Below are positions 1 through 8,616 of a stretch of DNA of 64,000 nt, piece after piece. The notes beneath the pieces are model-generated. The model did not search any database. It was not told where the DNA came from and saw only the letters and a list, made by a program, of their open reading frames with translations. The stretch lies in contig NZ_CP144164.1 in NCBI RefSeq assembly GCF_037478005.1, positions 1,612,001 through 1,676,000 of the forward strand. Reading direction: 5' to 3'. The DNA is from Alteromonas sp. M12 (GTDB lineage Bacteria; Pseudomonadota; Gammaproteobacteria; Enterobacterales; Alteromonadaceae). Numbering within the stretch: position 1 is the stretch's first letter; every line of letters starts with the position of its first letter. The position numbers and the translations under genes were made by a program.

Positions 1-1
1 A

Positions 2-361
2 CCTCTGAGTAAAATCTTATTGTTAAACGACTATCAATACCCCTGGTTTATACAGGTGCCCCGCGTGAATAAAGTCACCGAGATAATTGATTTGAACGAA
101 GCGCAGCAGAGTCAGTTATGGTACGAGTCAAAAATTCTTAGTGAATCGATTAAACACTTGTTTCAACCATACAAATTGAATATCGCAGCCCTTGGTAATA
201 TGGTTTCCCAATTACATATTCATCATATTGCTCGATTTCAACATGATGTCGCATGGCCCAAACCTGTGTGGGGTGTGGCTGCTGCCAAACATTATGAACT
301 GAGTGATTCAAACAGTTTGATTGAAAAAATGTCTACATTATTGGGAGATAAAATATGTTAG
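2..361 (+). CDS. HIT-family (histidine triad) nucleotide hydrolase, 5' end cut by window
   Basis: C-terminal part of a small HIT-domain protein, a family that usually hydrolyses or transfers nucleotidyl groups of dinucleoside polyphosphates or nucleoside phosphoramidates. The reading frame is open back to the first bases of the window (it reads [16 protein letters not shown] before and across the first in-frame TTG at 20), so the real start lies upstream and the TTG is not the start. The diagnostic motif is [10 protein letters not shown] (about residues 64-73 counted from the TTG), followed by the WPKPVWG segment typical of the short bacterial HIT subfamily. The stop overlaps the ATG of the following YbjQ gene (ATGTTAG), so the two are probably co-transcribed. 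The family is clear; the natural substrate is not known from sequence. Confidence 0.85.
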   Translation, partial: PLSKILLLNDYQYPWFIQVPRVNKVTEIIDLNEAQQSQLWYESKILSESIKHLFQPYKLNIAALGNMVSQLHIHHIARFQHDVAWPKPVWGVAAAKHYELSDSNSLIEKMSTLLGDKIC

Positions 362-678
362 TAACGACGACAAACAATTTAGATGGCAAAAAGATTGAGC
401 ACTACTACGGTGTTGTAGTGGGAGAAGCCATTATGGGAGCGAACATACTCAAAGATATTTTTGCTTCGATACGAGACATTGTAGGCGGGCGTTCTGGTTC
501 GTACGAACAAGAGTTAACCAAAGCCCGCAAAATTGCATTTACGGAATTAACCGAAGAAGCCAGGATGATGGGCGCGAATGCCGTTATTGCCGTTGATATT
601 GATTATGAAGTGATTGGCCAAAATGGAAGCATGTTGATGGTTAGTATCTGTGGTACTGCGGTCAAGTATGTGGATTAA
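355..678 (+). CDS. YbjQ/UPF0145 family protein (putative heavy-metal-binding domain)
   Basis: A 107-residue protein of the YbjQ family, which forms small pentameric rings of unproven function. Family marks are the N-terminal [18 protein letters not shown], the central [24 protein letters not shown] and the C-terminal [18 protein letters not shown]. The length matches the family norm of about 105. No signal peptide or membrane segment is visible, so it is cytosolic. The ATG overlaps the stop of the upstream HIT gene by seven bases, which implies translational coupling. The metal-binding label in databases is historical. The family call is confident; the function is open. Confidence 0.9.
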   Translation: MLVTTTNNLDGKKIEHYYGVVVGEAIMGANILKDIFASIRDIVGGRSGSYEQELTKARKIAFTELTEEARMMGANAVIAVDIDYEVIGQNGSMLMVSICGTAVKYVD

Positions 679-689
679 ACCTTACTAAA

Positions 690-1190
690 TTATTGTCGCT
701 TCCACCATTTGTTGCTGACTTCCATGACGCCATTGTGCTTCAACAAATTACGCGCGATAAGGCAGTCTTGTTGATTTAAAAATTGTCCCAGCTCAATGCT
801 GATATTTTCATCGGTTAAGATCATGTGTGGTCGGTCAAATGAGCTTTCAGCTTCGATGACCGACAAGTGTGTTTTATGCCGTTCAAACTGCCAATTGAAA
901 ATGGGATATTGAATTCCACATTCAATTATTAGGGTTTTTGGGTTGATGGTAATGATTTGCTTGCTGTAACAATGGCGGTTCACTTTATGCATTAAAAAGG
1001 CAAGTAAAGCGACTTCAAATCCGGCAAAAGGTAAAATTAGCCACATCCCTAACAGTGCCCAAATCGACGCGATTAGCAGTACACATAGGGCCATAATAAA
1101 TACAATCATTTTGGCTTCAGCCCAAGTAGCAGAACGATTTGGGCTCAGCGTGATCGTTGTGATATTGTTTTGCGTAAAATGCTTAACCAT
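690..1190 (-). CDS. DUF2244 membrane protein
   Basis: About 166 residues with two adjacent hydrophobic segments near the N terminus (around residues 28-47 and 50-67) and a polar C-terminal domain. The pattern and the LSPNRSATWAEAK start of the mature region fit DUF2244, a family of small inner-membrane proteins without known function, often found near respiratory genes in proteobacteria. The frame can be extended to a TTG at 1223, but that would put the AAGGTG purine run only a few bases from the start. The ATG at 1190 gives a length closer to the family. The gene is divergent from the TSUP permease, with about 50 bases between them, so their promoters must overlap. The tail ends in WWKRQ. 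Confidence 0.7.
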   Translation of the reverse strand: MVKHFTQNNITTITLSPNRSATWAEAKMIVFIMALCVLLIASIWALLGMWLILPFAGFEVALLAFLMHKVNRHCYSKQIITINPKTLIIECGIQYPIFNWQFERHKTHLSVIEAESSFDRPHMILTDENISIELGQFLNQQDCLIARNLLKHNGVMEVSNKWWKRQ

Positions 1191-1242
1191 AATAATTTGA
1201 AACGCGATACACTGAGTCGCCAAACACCTTTAAGATACTGCT

Positions 1243-2127
1243 ATGTTGCACGTCATAACTGCCAATCAAATCCGATGTTTCCTTTTTGTAACCTGGTTTG
1301 GTGTATTGCTTTTTCAAGCAGAACCACTGTTGTTAATAACAGAGTATAGCGCTTTTGCAATTTTAGGTGTGGTGGGCGCTATTTTTGCCAACGCAACAGG
1401 CGCTGGTGGTGGTGTGATATTTGTCCCATTTTTTAATCAATTGGGATTCGATTCCAATTCTACAGTGGCAACCAGTTTTGCCATTCAATGTTGTGGGATG
1501 ACAGCTGGCGCCATAACTTGGTGGGCATTTTATCGCAAACAGCATATTGATGATAAGCATTGGCACGAGATCAGCAAAATACTCAAGCTAACAGTACCTT
1601 TTTCTGTATTGGGCATTTGGCTTGCACAACTATTTCAAGCTGCCCGAGGTGGAATAGGCGAAGCTGAGCAATTACATGCAGGTTTTGGCGTATTCTCTAT
1701 TGGTTTGGCGATCGCGTTATTTGCGAGTATTCCTTTGCTTAAAAAGCAGTCCTTTTCCTCTGACTTAGCACGGTTTGATTGTTATGCCTTGACGATAATC
1801 GCATTTATCGGTGGCATCATAACAGCCTACTTATCAATTGGAGTGGGGGAGTTAGTCGCCATTTATTTAATCATTCGTAAATTCAGTATCACTTTTTCCA
1901 TCGCTTTAGCCGTTATTCTAAGTGCTTTTTCAGTGTGGAGCGCCATCATCTATCATGGCTTTTTTAGCGTTGACGTATACTGGCCTGTGGTTTTATTTGC
2001 TGGAGCTGGCGCGATTATCGGTGGTATCTTGGCTAAGCAAGTGGTGTTATATTTTTCAGCAACAAATTTAAAAATCTTTTTTGCCAGTTGGGTGTTATTT
2101 CTTGGCTTCAGCGCATTACCCTACTGA
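1243..2127 (+). CDS. TSUP (TauE/SafE) family membrane transporter
   Basis: A 294-residue polytopic membrane protein with about eight hydrophobic segments in two halves. The first half carries the family glycine-rich signature GAIFANATGAGGGVIFVPFF (residues 45-64) and the second half a related GGIITAYLSIGVGELVAIYL, as expected for the duplicated TSUP fold. Members move sulfite, sulfoacetate or other organosulfur anions across the inner membrane; the substrate here cannot be read from sequence. It sits 42 bases upstream of fdhD in the same direction, so the two may share a transcript. The N terminus (MLHVITANQIRCFLF) may be a few residues too long. Confidence 0.85.
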   Translation: MLHVITANQIRCFLFVTWFGVLLFQAEPLLLITEYSAFAILGVVGAIFANATGAGGGVIFVPFFNQLGFDSNSTVATSFAIQCCGMTAGAITWWAFYRKQHIDDKHWHEISKILKLTVPFSVLGIWLAQLFQAARGGIGEAEQLHAGFGVFSIGLAIALFASIPLLKKQSFSSDLARFDCYALTIIAFIGGIITAYLSIGVGELVAIYLIIRKFSITFSIALAVILSAFSVWSAIIYHGFFSVDVYWPVVLFAGAGAIIGGILAKQVVLYFSATNLKIFFASWVLFLGFSALPY

Positions 2128-2169
2128 TGCTCGATTCTGGCAACTAGATTTTTCTAACAAAAGCGCGGT

Positions 2170-2997
2170 ATGCAAGAATCTATTCAATACAATATAGTGA
2201 GTTATAAGAATTCAGCGACCTATAAAGCCGACTGGATTGCGTGTGAGCAACCCTTGGAAATTTGGTTGAAATTTTATAAAACGCCGAACCAAACCGAAAA
2301 GCTTTATTTGCATTCCACCATGCGTACTCCTGGTGATGACATCCATTTGGTTAAAGGCTGGTTGCTTTCTATTGATTTGGTTTCCCTTAACGATATATTC
2401 AGTATTGAACATACTGGCACAGACAGATTAAAAGAAAATCATAGCAATCGGATCCTGATTACTCTGAAACCGGGTGTATCTGTTGAATTATCGAAATATA
2501 AGGCGAACTCATTGTCCGTTTCTAGTTGTGGTGTCTGCGGACAACAGAATATCGACAAACTGCTAGAAAATTTGTCTCCTATCGATGAACAAAACAGGGT
2601 TTCATTAGCGGCAAAGTCGATATGTGATTTACCGAATAATCTGAGATTACAACAACCGGTTTTTTTTAGGACTGGCGGTGTTCACGCAGCAGCGCTGCTG
2701 GATCACAAGGGTGATCTTGTAGGAACCAGTGAAGATATTGGTAGGCACAATGCGCTGGATAAGTTAATTGGTAAACATTTAGCCCTTTTACCTGGCCAAT
2801 ATGCGGTGCTATTGAGCGGTAGGGTGAGTTTCGAAATGGTGCAAAAATCAGCTAGAGCTGGTATTAGTATGATTATTGCGGTTGGCGCACCGACCAGTTT
2901 GGCCGTAGATTTATGTAAAGAATTGGATATTGCACTGATTGGATTTATCAAAGCGACGCAATTTAATCTGTATCATGGAGAAAGGCAGTTAATTTAA
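2170..2997 (+). CDS. fdhD: Formate dehydrogenase accessory sulfurtransferase FdhD
   Basis: FdhD passes sulfur from IscS to the bis-MGD molybdenum cofactor of formate dehydrogenases and is needed for their activity. The 275-residue protein has the redox cysteine loop SVSSCGVCG (about residues 116-124), the TGGVHAAAL motif (about 167-175) and the SEDIGRHNALDKLIG motif (about 188-202), all diagnostic. It is cytosolic. No formate dehydrogenase subunit lies in this window, so the client enzyme must be elsewhere. The start ATG at 2170 follows the weak purine stretch AAAAGCGCGG. It lies 42 bases after the TSUP permease. Confidence 0.93.
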   Translation: MQESIQYNIVSYKNSATYKADWIACEQPLEIWLKFYKTPNQTEKLYLHSTMRTPGDDIHLVKGWLLSIDLVSLNDIFSIEHTGTDRLKENHSNRILITLKPGVSVELSKYKANSLSVSSCGVCGQQNIDKLLENLSPIDEQNRVSLAAKSICDLPNNLRLQQPVFFRTGGVHAAALLDHKGDLVGTSEDIGRHNALDKLIGKHLALLPGQYAVLLSGRVSFEMVQKSARAGISMIIAVGAPTSLAVDLCKELDIALIGFIKATQFNLYHGERQLI

Positions 2998-3024
2998 ACA
3001 GTTTTAGCTAACAAAAAGGACTTT

Positions 3025-4331
3025 TTGAAAATGGATCATACCCCTAAAAACTATGTGCAAATTGTCAGTCCAGTCTGGGCTAAAGACGCAATTATATACC
3101 AAATTAACACCCGCCAATTCACCTCTGTGGGCACTTTCAATGCAGCCCAATCACACTTCCCACGTTTAAAATCCTTAGGTGTCGACATTTTGTGGATTAT
3201 GCCAATTCATCCTATTGGAGTTAAAAATCGTAAGGGCACACTAGGGAGTCCTTATGCGGTGCAAGACTATTATGGTGTGAATCCAGAATTTGGTGATTTG
3301 AGCGCATTTCAAGATTTTGTCAAAACCGCCCATTCATTTGGTTTCAAGGTTATTATAGATTGGGTATGCAATCATTCTGCTTGGGATAATCATCTCGTTG
3401 AAGATCATCCAGAGTGGTACGCTCGGGATTATAAGGGCGATTTTACGCCAACACCTTGGTGGGATTGGAATGATGTCATTGACTTTGATTATCAAAGTAT
3501 TGAATTACGTGAGTATATAGCCAAAGCGATGCGCTATTGGGTTGAGGTGGCCGACATTGATGGATTTCGGTGTGATGTGGCCGGTTTTATTCCAAATGAT
3601 TTCTGGGCAGCTGTTAGGGCTGATTTAGAGACCATTAAACCGATCTTTATGTTAGCTGAGTGGGAATCCAAAGATCTACATCAAAATGCCTTTGATATGA
3701 CCTATGCGTGGAGTTGGAATGAAATCATGCATGGTATTACGTGCAATGGTTTACCTATTAGTAAACTTTTTAAATACTACTCTTGGAACGAAAAATCCTA
3801 TCCAGCTGAAGCACATCGAATGACGTTTGTCAGTAACCATGATAAGAATGCATGGGATGGTACTCAGCAAGAGCAATTTCAAGATGGCCTAGAAGCCGCT
3901 ATTGTGCTGTCGGTTATTGGTGAAGGTATGCCACTTATTCACAATGGACAAGAAGCCGGTGAAACAAAACGTTTAGCGTTTTTTGAAAGAGACCCGATTC
4001 ACTGCAGCAGGAACATCACATTGGTGATTTATATCAACGATTAATTCAACTTAAAAAATCACATTCCGCGCTACATAATGCCCAGTGGGGCGCGCGGATG
4101 ATTCACGTCGCTAATTCTGAGCCAGAAAGAATATTCAGTTTTGTGCGGACCGATAAAAATAGTAAAATTTTTGTCGTATTAAATTTATCAAGTCACTCGC
4201 TGCAAGTGAATTTCACTGGAAGTTTGTTTTTAGGTGAGTACGATTCTTTTTTCGAAAATAAAAGTTTAGTGTTTAAGCAAGATTCCGAACTGACAATAGC
4301 ACCATGGGGATATCAAATTTATGTCAATTGA
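3025..4331 (+). pseudogene. GH13 alpha-amylase-family glycosidase, interrupted by a -1 frameshift
   Basis: The first frame (3025-4044, 339 residues) holds the catalytic TIM barrel of a GH13 enzyme: IIDWVCNHSAWD, the nucleophile Asp184 in GFRCDVAG, the acid/base Glu212 in LAEWE, and Asp273 in FVSNHDKNAWDG. It then runs into an unrelated tail and stops. The family's next segment, a Trp followed by QQEHHIGDLYQRL and then the C-terminal beta domain, continues in the -1 frame to 4331. Inserting one G between 4004 and 4005 (TG to TGG) joins both parts into a 435-residue protein with the usual DPI.W motif, so a single base has been lost. This is either a real inactivating mutation or a sequencing error. 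All catalytic residues lie before the break. No signal peptide is seen, so the product would be cytosolic, acting on malto-oligosaccharides or related glucans. Confidence 0.85.
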
Positions 4332-4884
4332 AAAAATTAAACCCGAAACAACGCAAGTGTTAATGGTCGATATACAACAAAAATTGTTTGCTCAAATGAG
4401 TAATCACCAAATGATGTTGCGTCGCAGTCTTACTTTACTGGCAACTGCTCAGATATTTCAAATTCCCATTACGGGCGTAGAGCAATATCCCAAAGGCTTA
4501 GGTGAAACCCACGAATTGTTGCAGCCTTATGTACAACATAACTTTACCAAGACCGCATTCTCTGCTTTTGGGCAAAAGGATTTAGTCGCGCATCTTGATC
4601 ACATCCGATCATCAAGTGACAAGCCAAATTTGTTGCTCTTAGGGGCTGAATCCCACGTTTGTTTATATCAAACTGCCATTGATGCTCTCAAGGCGAACTA
4701 TACAGTTTCCATTGCGTGGGACGCTACTGCTTCTCGTTATGAATCCGATCGGGAATTAGCCAAGCAGCAATTAATCGCAGCTGGTTGTAATTTGCTTTCA
4801 GTGGAAATGGTGGTTTTTGGGTGGTTGAAGGATGCCAAACATGAACATTTTAAACGTGTCAGTAATTTGCTCAAGGCCCACTAA
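4321..4884 (+). CDS. Isochorismatase-like cysteine hydrolase
   Basis: A 187-residue member of the isochorismatase/nicotinamidase-like superfamily. Visible active-site parts are Asp17 in MVDIQQK, the GVEQYPKGLG segment typical of the YcaC-like branch, Lys in TKTAFSAF, and the catalytic Cys114 in AESHVCLYQTA. It lacks a fused aryl-carrier domain, so it is not EntB. The likely class is a hydrolase of an amide or vinyl-ether substrate; the compound is not predictable. The ATG overlaps the last 11 bases of the upstream amylase-family frame, so the two were probably one operon, which implies the amylase transcript still exists even if its frame is broken. Confidence 0.85.
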   Translation: MSIEKIKPETTQVLMVDIQQKLFAQMSNHQMMLRRSLTLLATAQIFQIPITGVEQYPKGLGETHELLQPYVQHNFTKTAFSAFGQKDLVAHLDHIRSSSDKPNLLLLGAESHVCLYQTAIDALKANYTVSIAWDATASRYESDRELAKQQLIAAGCNLLSVEMVVFGWLKDAKHEHFKRVSNLLKAH

Positions 4885-4927
4885 TTAAAAATAAAGCCCC
4901 CTAATAGCATTCAAGAGATTAGCAGTA

Positions 4928-5359
4928 ATGGCGAAACATAAAGCGCAATTTGAAATGACCAGTTATGGTCTCTATGAAGGGTGGGACAACAACAGTAAAG
5001 AATTACCATCGATTCGCAACTTTACCACCAAAATCCCAGCCACTTTAGATGTGGAATTTGGTTTTATATTGGAAGTTAAAAAAGGCAAAGGATTACGGTT
5101 AGATTTCACTATTTATCATCCAAATATCCCAGATAAAAAAGGCAATGTTATGGAACCGTTTAGCGGTGATGTTTATGTGCGAAACAATAACTGGGAGTTC
5201 TATTTAGGTGATACTTTATGGGCTCCTATTGACGACAAAGTCGGGGACTGGCGTATGGTAATTGAGTGTGACGGCAAAATCGTGGCTGAAAAAACATTTA
5301 CCGTTTTAGAAGAGTATGCCGATGGCGAGATTCAATTTTGGAAAAAACGCGGTTACTGA
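4928..5359 (+). CDS. DUF3859 domain protein
   Basis: A 143-residue soluble protein built almost wholly of beta strands. It matches DUF3859 in length and pattern: MTSYGLYEGWDNNSKELPSI at the start, then LDVEFGFILEVKKGKG, IYHPNIPDKKG and GDWRMVIECDGKIVAEKTFTV. The function is unknown; members are common in Alteromonadales and Shewanella. It follows the isochorismatase-like gene by 43 bases on the same strand. No signal peptide is visible. Confidence 0.8.
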   Translation: MAKHKAQFEMTSYGLYEGWDNNSKELPSIRNFTTKIPATLDVEFGFILEVKKGKGLRLDFTIYHPNIPDKKGNVMEPFSGDVYVRNNNWEFYLGDTLWAPIDDKVGDWRMVIECDGKIVAEKTFTVLEEYADGEIQFWKKRGY

Positions 5360-5871
5360 AGCCATTTTTGTAAACAGACATTTTATTCTTTAAATGAGCT
5401 TCGCTGTGGATAAAAAATGAATCACAGTGAAGCGGGTTGATGTTCTGATAGGTTTTTATATCTACTCGTTACCCATGGCGATGGAGTGATACAGCGCTGT
5501 ACTTTCCTATTGCTAATTCGAATTGGCGTATTTTCTGAAGATTAACTTTAAGAAATTTAAATGTATTAACAAAACTAATCTTCTCATTACAATTTACTTT
5601 CGTAACCATACTTATCAAACTAAGAGCTATTGCAAATATATATTTTTTCATATTATTAGCATACTTCTTTGATTGAAAAGATGTCTGTCCATATGACCCT
5701 ATTGAATAGCGTTAATAGGTGTTTTATTCTGTCATAATACAAGGTCTTGTACTACGAGTGTTCAGTTATGTTGGCATTAAATGCATCGTTTGCGGGCGAT
5801 TAAACATATGGCGAACATTCTCTGAAACTTTGCTCAGGCCACCTTTTTCATTTTTACTGACTGGCCCTTAA
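5360..5871. other. 512-base intergenic region
   Basis: Between the DUF3859 gene and the amidase. It holds an imperfect hairpin at 5398-5433 (arms GCTTCGCTGTG and CACAGTGAAGC, 10 of 11 pairs) that could end DUF3859 transcription, although no T-run follows. It also holds a doubtful 60-codon frame on the minus strand, listed separately. The last 200 bases are AT-rich and presumably carry the amidase promoter. I see no RNA gene in it. Confidence 0.5.
5469..5651 (-). CDS. Doubtful small secreted peptide
   Basis: A 60-codon frame starting with ATG. Its first 21 residues look like a signal peptide (MKKYIFAIALSLISMVTKVNC: two Lys, a hydrophobic run, then a cysteine). The remainder is basic and ends in SLHRHG, with no recognisable domain. 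The ribosome site is weak. It may be a remnant of a longer exported protein or chance. I include it only because of the convincing leader. Confidence 0.25.
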   Translation of the reverse strand: MKKYIFAIALSLISMVTKVNCNEKISFVNTFKFLKVNLQKIRQFELAIGKYSAVSLHRHG

Positions 5872-7425
5872 ATGCTCAAATTAACTGCGTTACCCACTAA
5901 ATTTATACTGTTATCGATTTTTGTCGCATATTTGCAAGGGTGCCAGCAACATAGAACATCGGCAAAAGAGATTGATCTCACAGAGCTGACTATTGCCCAA
6001 ATTCACCAAGACTATAAAAATGGCGAGTACAATAGCCAAGACTTAGTTAAGACGTACCTAAAACGAATCGCCCAGCATAATGATAAAATTAATGCTATTA
6101 GTGTGGTCAATAACGATGCGCTAATGATTGCCGCAGCCTTAGATAAAGAGTTTATACAAACAGGAAAGCTTCGCCCGTTACACGGCATTCCTATTTTGGT
6201 GAAGGATAATATCAATACCGCTAATTTACCCACCACCGCAGGCTCTCTTGCGTTAGTCGATTACATTCCCAATCAGAATGCTTTTATCATTCAAAAACTC
6301 GTTGACGCGGGGGCTATTGTTTTAGCGAAAACGAATATGGCGGAGTGGGCATTTAGTCCAAAACATACCGAAAGCTCTACCAGTGGAATCACTCGTAACG
6401 CGTATAACCAAGATTATGTTCCAGCAGGATCTAGTGGCGGAACAGCTGCTGCTATTGCCGCTAATTTTGCAACTGTTGGTTTAGGTACCGATACGGGTAA
6501 TTCTATTCGAGGACCTTCTTCCCATGCAGCGCTAGTGGGCTTAAGAACCACCATTGGCTTAGTGTCACGCAGTGCCATAGTGCCTTTGTTTCTGCGCAAT
6601 GATGTTGTTGGCCCAATGGCCAGAACAACCGAAGACGCTGTTCGCATATTAGACGTAATTGCTGGCTACGATGAGCATGATCCGATCACGGCCCATTCGG
6701 ACGGTAAGATGCCGGCTAGTTATTTGTCGTATTTAAACGAAGATGGGTTGAGTGGAGCACGCATAGGTGTGTTGAATCAACTTAGTGATGACGGCCTTGA
6801 TCCTGAAATTTTAGCCTTATTCCAACAGTCCCTTCGAGATTTACAGAGGCTAGGGGCAACAATCGTTGATCCAGTTGAGATCCCTAATTTTGATAGTTTA
6901 AAAGCCAATCAATGGTGTGCAGAATTCCAACAAGATGTAGAGCAGTTCTTAGCAACCTATGTGAAAAGTGACACCCTGGAGCGCTTAGAAGATATTATCG
7001 CAGTTGGCTCCACCTCAGAGTTTGCAAAAGCGAGATTAAAAGCAAACCTTGCTGTAAGCGGTCGTTATGGTGAGTCCAATGTTGAATGCGGAAGTGCTTA
7101 TTCTGATCCACTGCGCATAGCGTTTAGGCAAGGTATTGAGAAGGTGATGAACGACTTAAATCTAGATGCGCTAATTTATCCTTCTTGGAATAACAAAGCC
7201 GCTCTTATCAGTCGTTTTGAGGAAGATTACATGGGTGACAACAGTCAAGTTATTAGTCCACACACAGGGCAGCCGGCGTTTACGGTTCCAATGGGGTTCA
7301 CTTCGGAAAACTTACCCACAGGGCTTCAGTTTTTAGGCAGAATGTACAATGAACCTAAGTTAATACAGCTCATCTATGCCTATGAGCAGGGGACAAAACA
7401 CAGAAAACCAGCAGAGTTGAATTGA
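5872..7425 (+). CDS. Exported lipoprotein amidase (amidase signature family)
   Basis: A 517-residue amidase-signature enzyme with an N-terminal lipoprotein leader (hydrophobic run then YLQGC, Cys at about residue 24), so probably anchored in the periplasm or outer membrane. The Ser-Ser-Lys triad is visible: Lys111 in PILVKDN, Ser187/188 in AGSSGG and Ser211 in TGNSIRGP. The usual GGSIR is GNSIR here, a conservative change next to the nucleophile. The family hydrolyses amides. Exported versions often act on peptide or acylamide bonds, but the substrate is not predictable. It stands alone with its own upstream region and a terminator at 7536. Confidence 0.88.
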   Translation: MLKLTALPTKFILLSIFVAYLQGCQQHRTSAKEIDLTELTIAQIHQDYKNGEYNSQDLVKTYLKRIAQHNDKINAISVVNNDALMIAAALDKEFIQTGKLRPLHGIPILVKDNINTANLPTTAGSLALVDYIPNQNAFIIQKLVDAGAIVLAKTNMAEWAFSPKHTESSTSGITRNAYNQDYVPAGSSGGTAAAIAANFATVGLGTDTGNSIRGPSSHAALVGLRTTIGLVSRSAIVPLFLRNDVVGPMARTTEDAVRILDVIAGYDEHDPITAHSDGKMPASYLSYLNEDGLSGARIGVLNQLSDDGLDPEILALFQQSLRDLQRLGATIVDPVEIPNFDSLKANQWCAEFQQDVEQFLATYVKSDTLERLEDIIAVGSTSEFAKARLKANLAVSGRYGESNVECGSAYSDPLRIAFRQGIEKVMNDLNLDALIYPSWNNKAALISRFEEDYMGDNSQVISPHTGQPAFTVPMGFTSENLPTGLQFLGRMYNEPKLIQLIYAYEQGTKHRKPAELN

Positions 7426-7535
7426 AGCACTGTTTCAGATTTCGATTTTCAGTGCTAATTAGTGAAAAATATTCAATACGAAAATCAGTCGATAGCTTGA
7501 AAAGATACAAGCTTATTTAGGCTGCTGAATAAACA

Positions 7536-7563
7536 AAAAAGAGCGAAAAATCGCTCTTTTTTT
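7536..7563. terminator. Bidirectional rho-independent terminator
   Basis: Stem AAAAGAGCGA with TCGCTCTTTT and a short A-rich loop, flanked by A and T tracts. It lies between the amidase (plus strand, ends 7425) and the acidic lipoprotein gene (minus strand, ends 7607), so it can serve both. Confidence 0.85.
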
Positions 7564-7606
7564 GGGATAACATAAAGTGTCTCATTTTAAAGACACCCGA
7601 TTGTAA

Positions 7607-7975
7607 TTAATTACAATCTGATACGTCACCACCTGTTTTTTCTTTCATTTTGATACAAGCTTCTTTTAGCTTATCAGCGCTAGCTTCTTTCATGTCTTCT
7701 ATTTCGTCGCCAGCATCTTCCATCATTTCAGAGGCTTTATCTTGTGCGTCATCTTTCATTTCTGATGCTTTTTCGCTTGCTGAATCCATCATATCACCGG
7801 CTTCATCTTTAACATCGTCAAGATAATCAGCAGACTCTTCTTTCATGTCTTCCATTTCTTCAGTCATTTCAGCTTTAGTATCGCTAGCAGATTCTTTCTG
7901 AGCTTCTGAACATCCCGCTAAGCCTAAGCTAGCTAAAAATATTGCTAGTACGAGTTTTTGATTGATTGTTTTCAT
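7607..7975 (-). CDS. Small acidic helical lipoprotein
   Basis: A 122-residue lipoprotein: leader MKTINQKLVLAIFLASLGLAGC with the lipobox LAGC (Cys22). The rest is almost entirely a charged, Glu/Asp/Lys/Met/Ala-rich amphipathic helix with degenerate near-11-residue repeats (EEMEDMKEESADYLDDVKDE, then DKASEMMEDAGDEIEDMKEA). It ends with a possible disulfide pair, CIKMKEKTGGDVSDC. Such LEA-like helical lipoproteins are common in marine gammaproteobacteria without a known role; a structural or stress-protective envelope role is only a guess. Directly upstream on the same strand, 20 bases away, is a 57-residue membrane protein gene (7996-8169), so the two form a unit. Confidence 0.75.
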   Translation of the reverse strand: MKTINQKLVLAIFLASLGLAGCSEAQKESASDTKAEMTEEMEDMKEESADYLDDVKDEAGDMMDSASEKASEMKDDAQDKASEMMEDAGDEIEDMKEASADKLKEACIKMKEKTGGDVSDCN

Positions 7976-7995
7976 TGTGTTTCCTTTAGTCCATT

Positions 7996-8169
7996 TTAAA
8001 GTGCAGTTTCTTTCTTAAGTGACCGAGCAAACGTCATTGTCACGAATAAAAAGATACCGATATAACATATAGCAGAAATTACAGCTGACATTAACTTGCT
8101 AGATAAATCGGCAGGTTTGAAAATTGCCACCAAGGTGACAATAGTCGCTAAGATTAACCAGAATAACAT
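7996..8169 (-). CDS. 57-residue two-helix membrane protein
   Basis: A short frame of 58 codons including the stop, with an excellent ribosome site (AAGGAG about eight bases before the ATG at 8169). The product starts MLFWLILATIVTLVAIF and has a second hydrophobic segment (SAVISAICYIGIFLFVTMTF) separated by KPADLSSKLM, then a basic tail RSLKKETAL. This is a two-helix hairpin inner-membrane protein with no recognised family. Its stop is 20 bases from the start of the acidic lipoprotein gene, and a shared promoter upstream of 8169 is likely. The good Shine-Dalgarno site, the membrane topology and the tight spacing make it a real gene in my view. Confidence 0.65.
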   Translation of the reverse strand: MLFWLILATIVTLVAIFKPADLSSKLMSAVISAICYIGIFLFVTMTFARSLKKETAL

Positions 8170-8616
8170 AATCGAACTCCTTACTGTGTGCCACTTGAAA
8201 CAATTGGGTTTTCACCTGTCGTTTCCATCATTAATAACAGAGAAATCTTTCTGTTTTGTGATGAATAAATTAATAATTTGTCTATTTCTTGAGATATTGC
8301 TTAATTCGTGCCACTAATTTATCTATTTGATTAATAACAATATTGTTTGCGAATGGCGTTGTTTTTGAGCGTGATTGCAATAAATGCGTCTGTTTTTAAA
8401 TACACCTTTGGTGCGGAGTGTCTTTTTTGGGGCAATTTTTTAAACAATATTTATATCACAAGGCTAAGCAATGGCTATCTTCCTCTAACAATGCTTGCTT
8501 TTTTTTTTGGCATACTCACCGCCAATTTCTCGCGCTGCGGGACAAGCTAAGAATTTGCGAATAACGGATAACGATAGTGATACTAATTTGTGACAGTAAA
8601 AGACAGGCAAGGGTGC
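8170..8616. other. 447-base intergenic region before yoaA
   Basis: Divergent promoter region between the small membrane protein (minus) and yoaA (plus). It is AT-rich, with a T-run around 8501-8512. A 67-codon TTG-started frame inside it (8347-8550) has no ribosome site and no similarity I recognise. I see no RNA gene or strong inverted repeat. Confidence 0.4.

Noticed and set aside
8347..8550. 67-codon TTG-started frame with a hydrophobic look
   Set aside because: There is no ribosome site and no family resemblance, it lies in a low-complexity AT-rich promoter region, and it is interrupted by poly-T.
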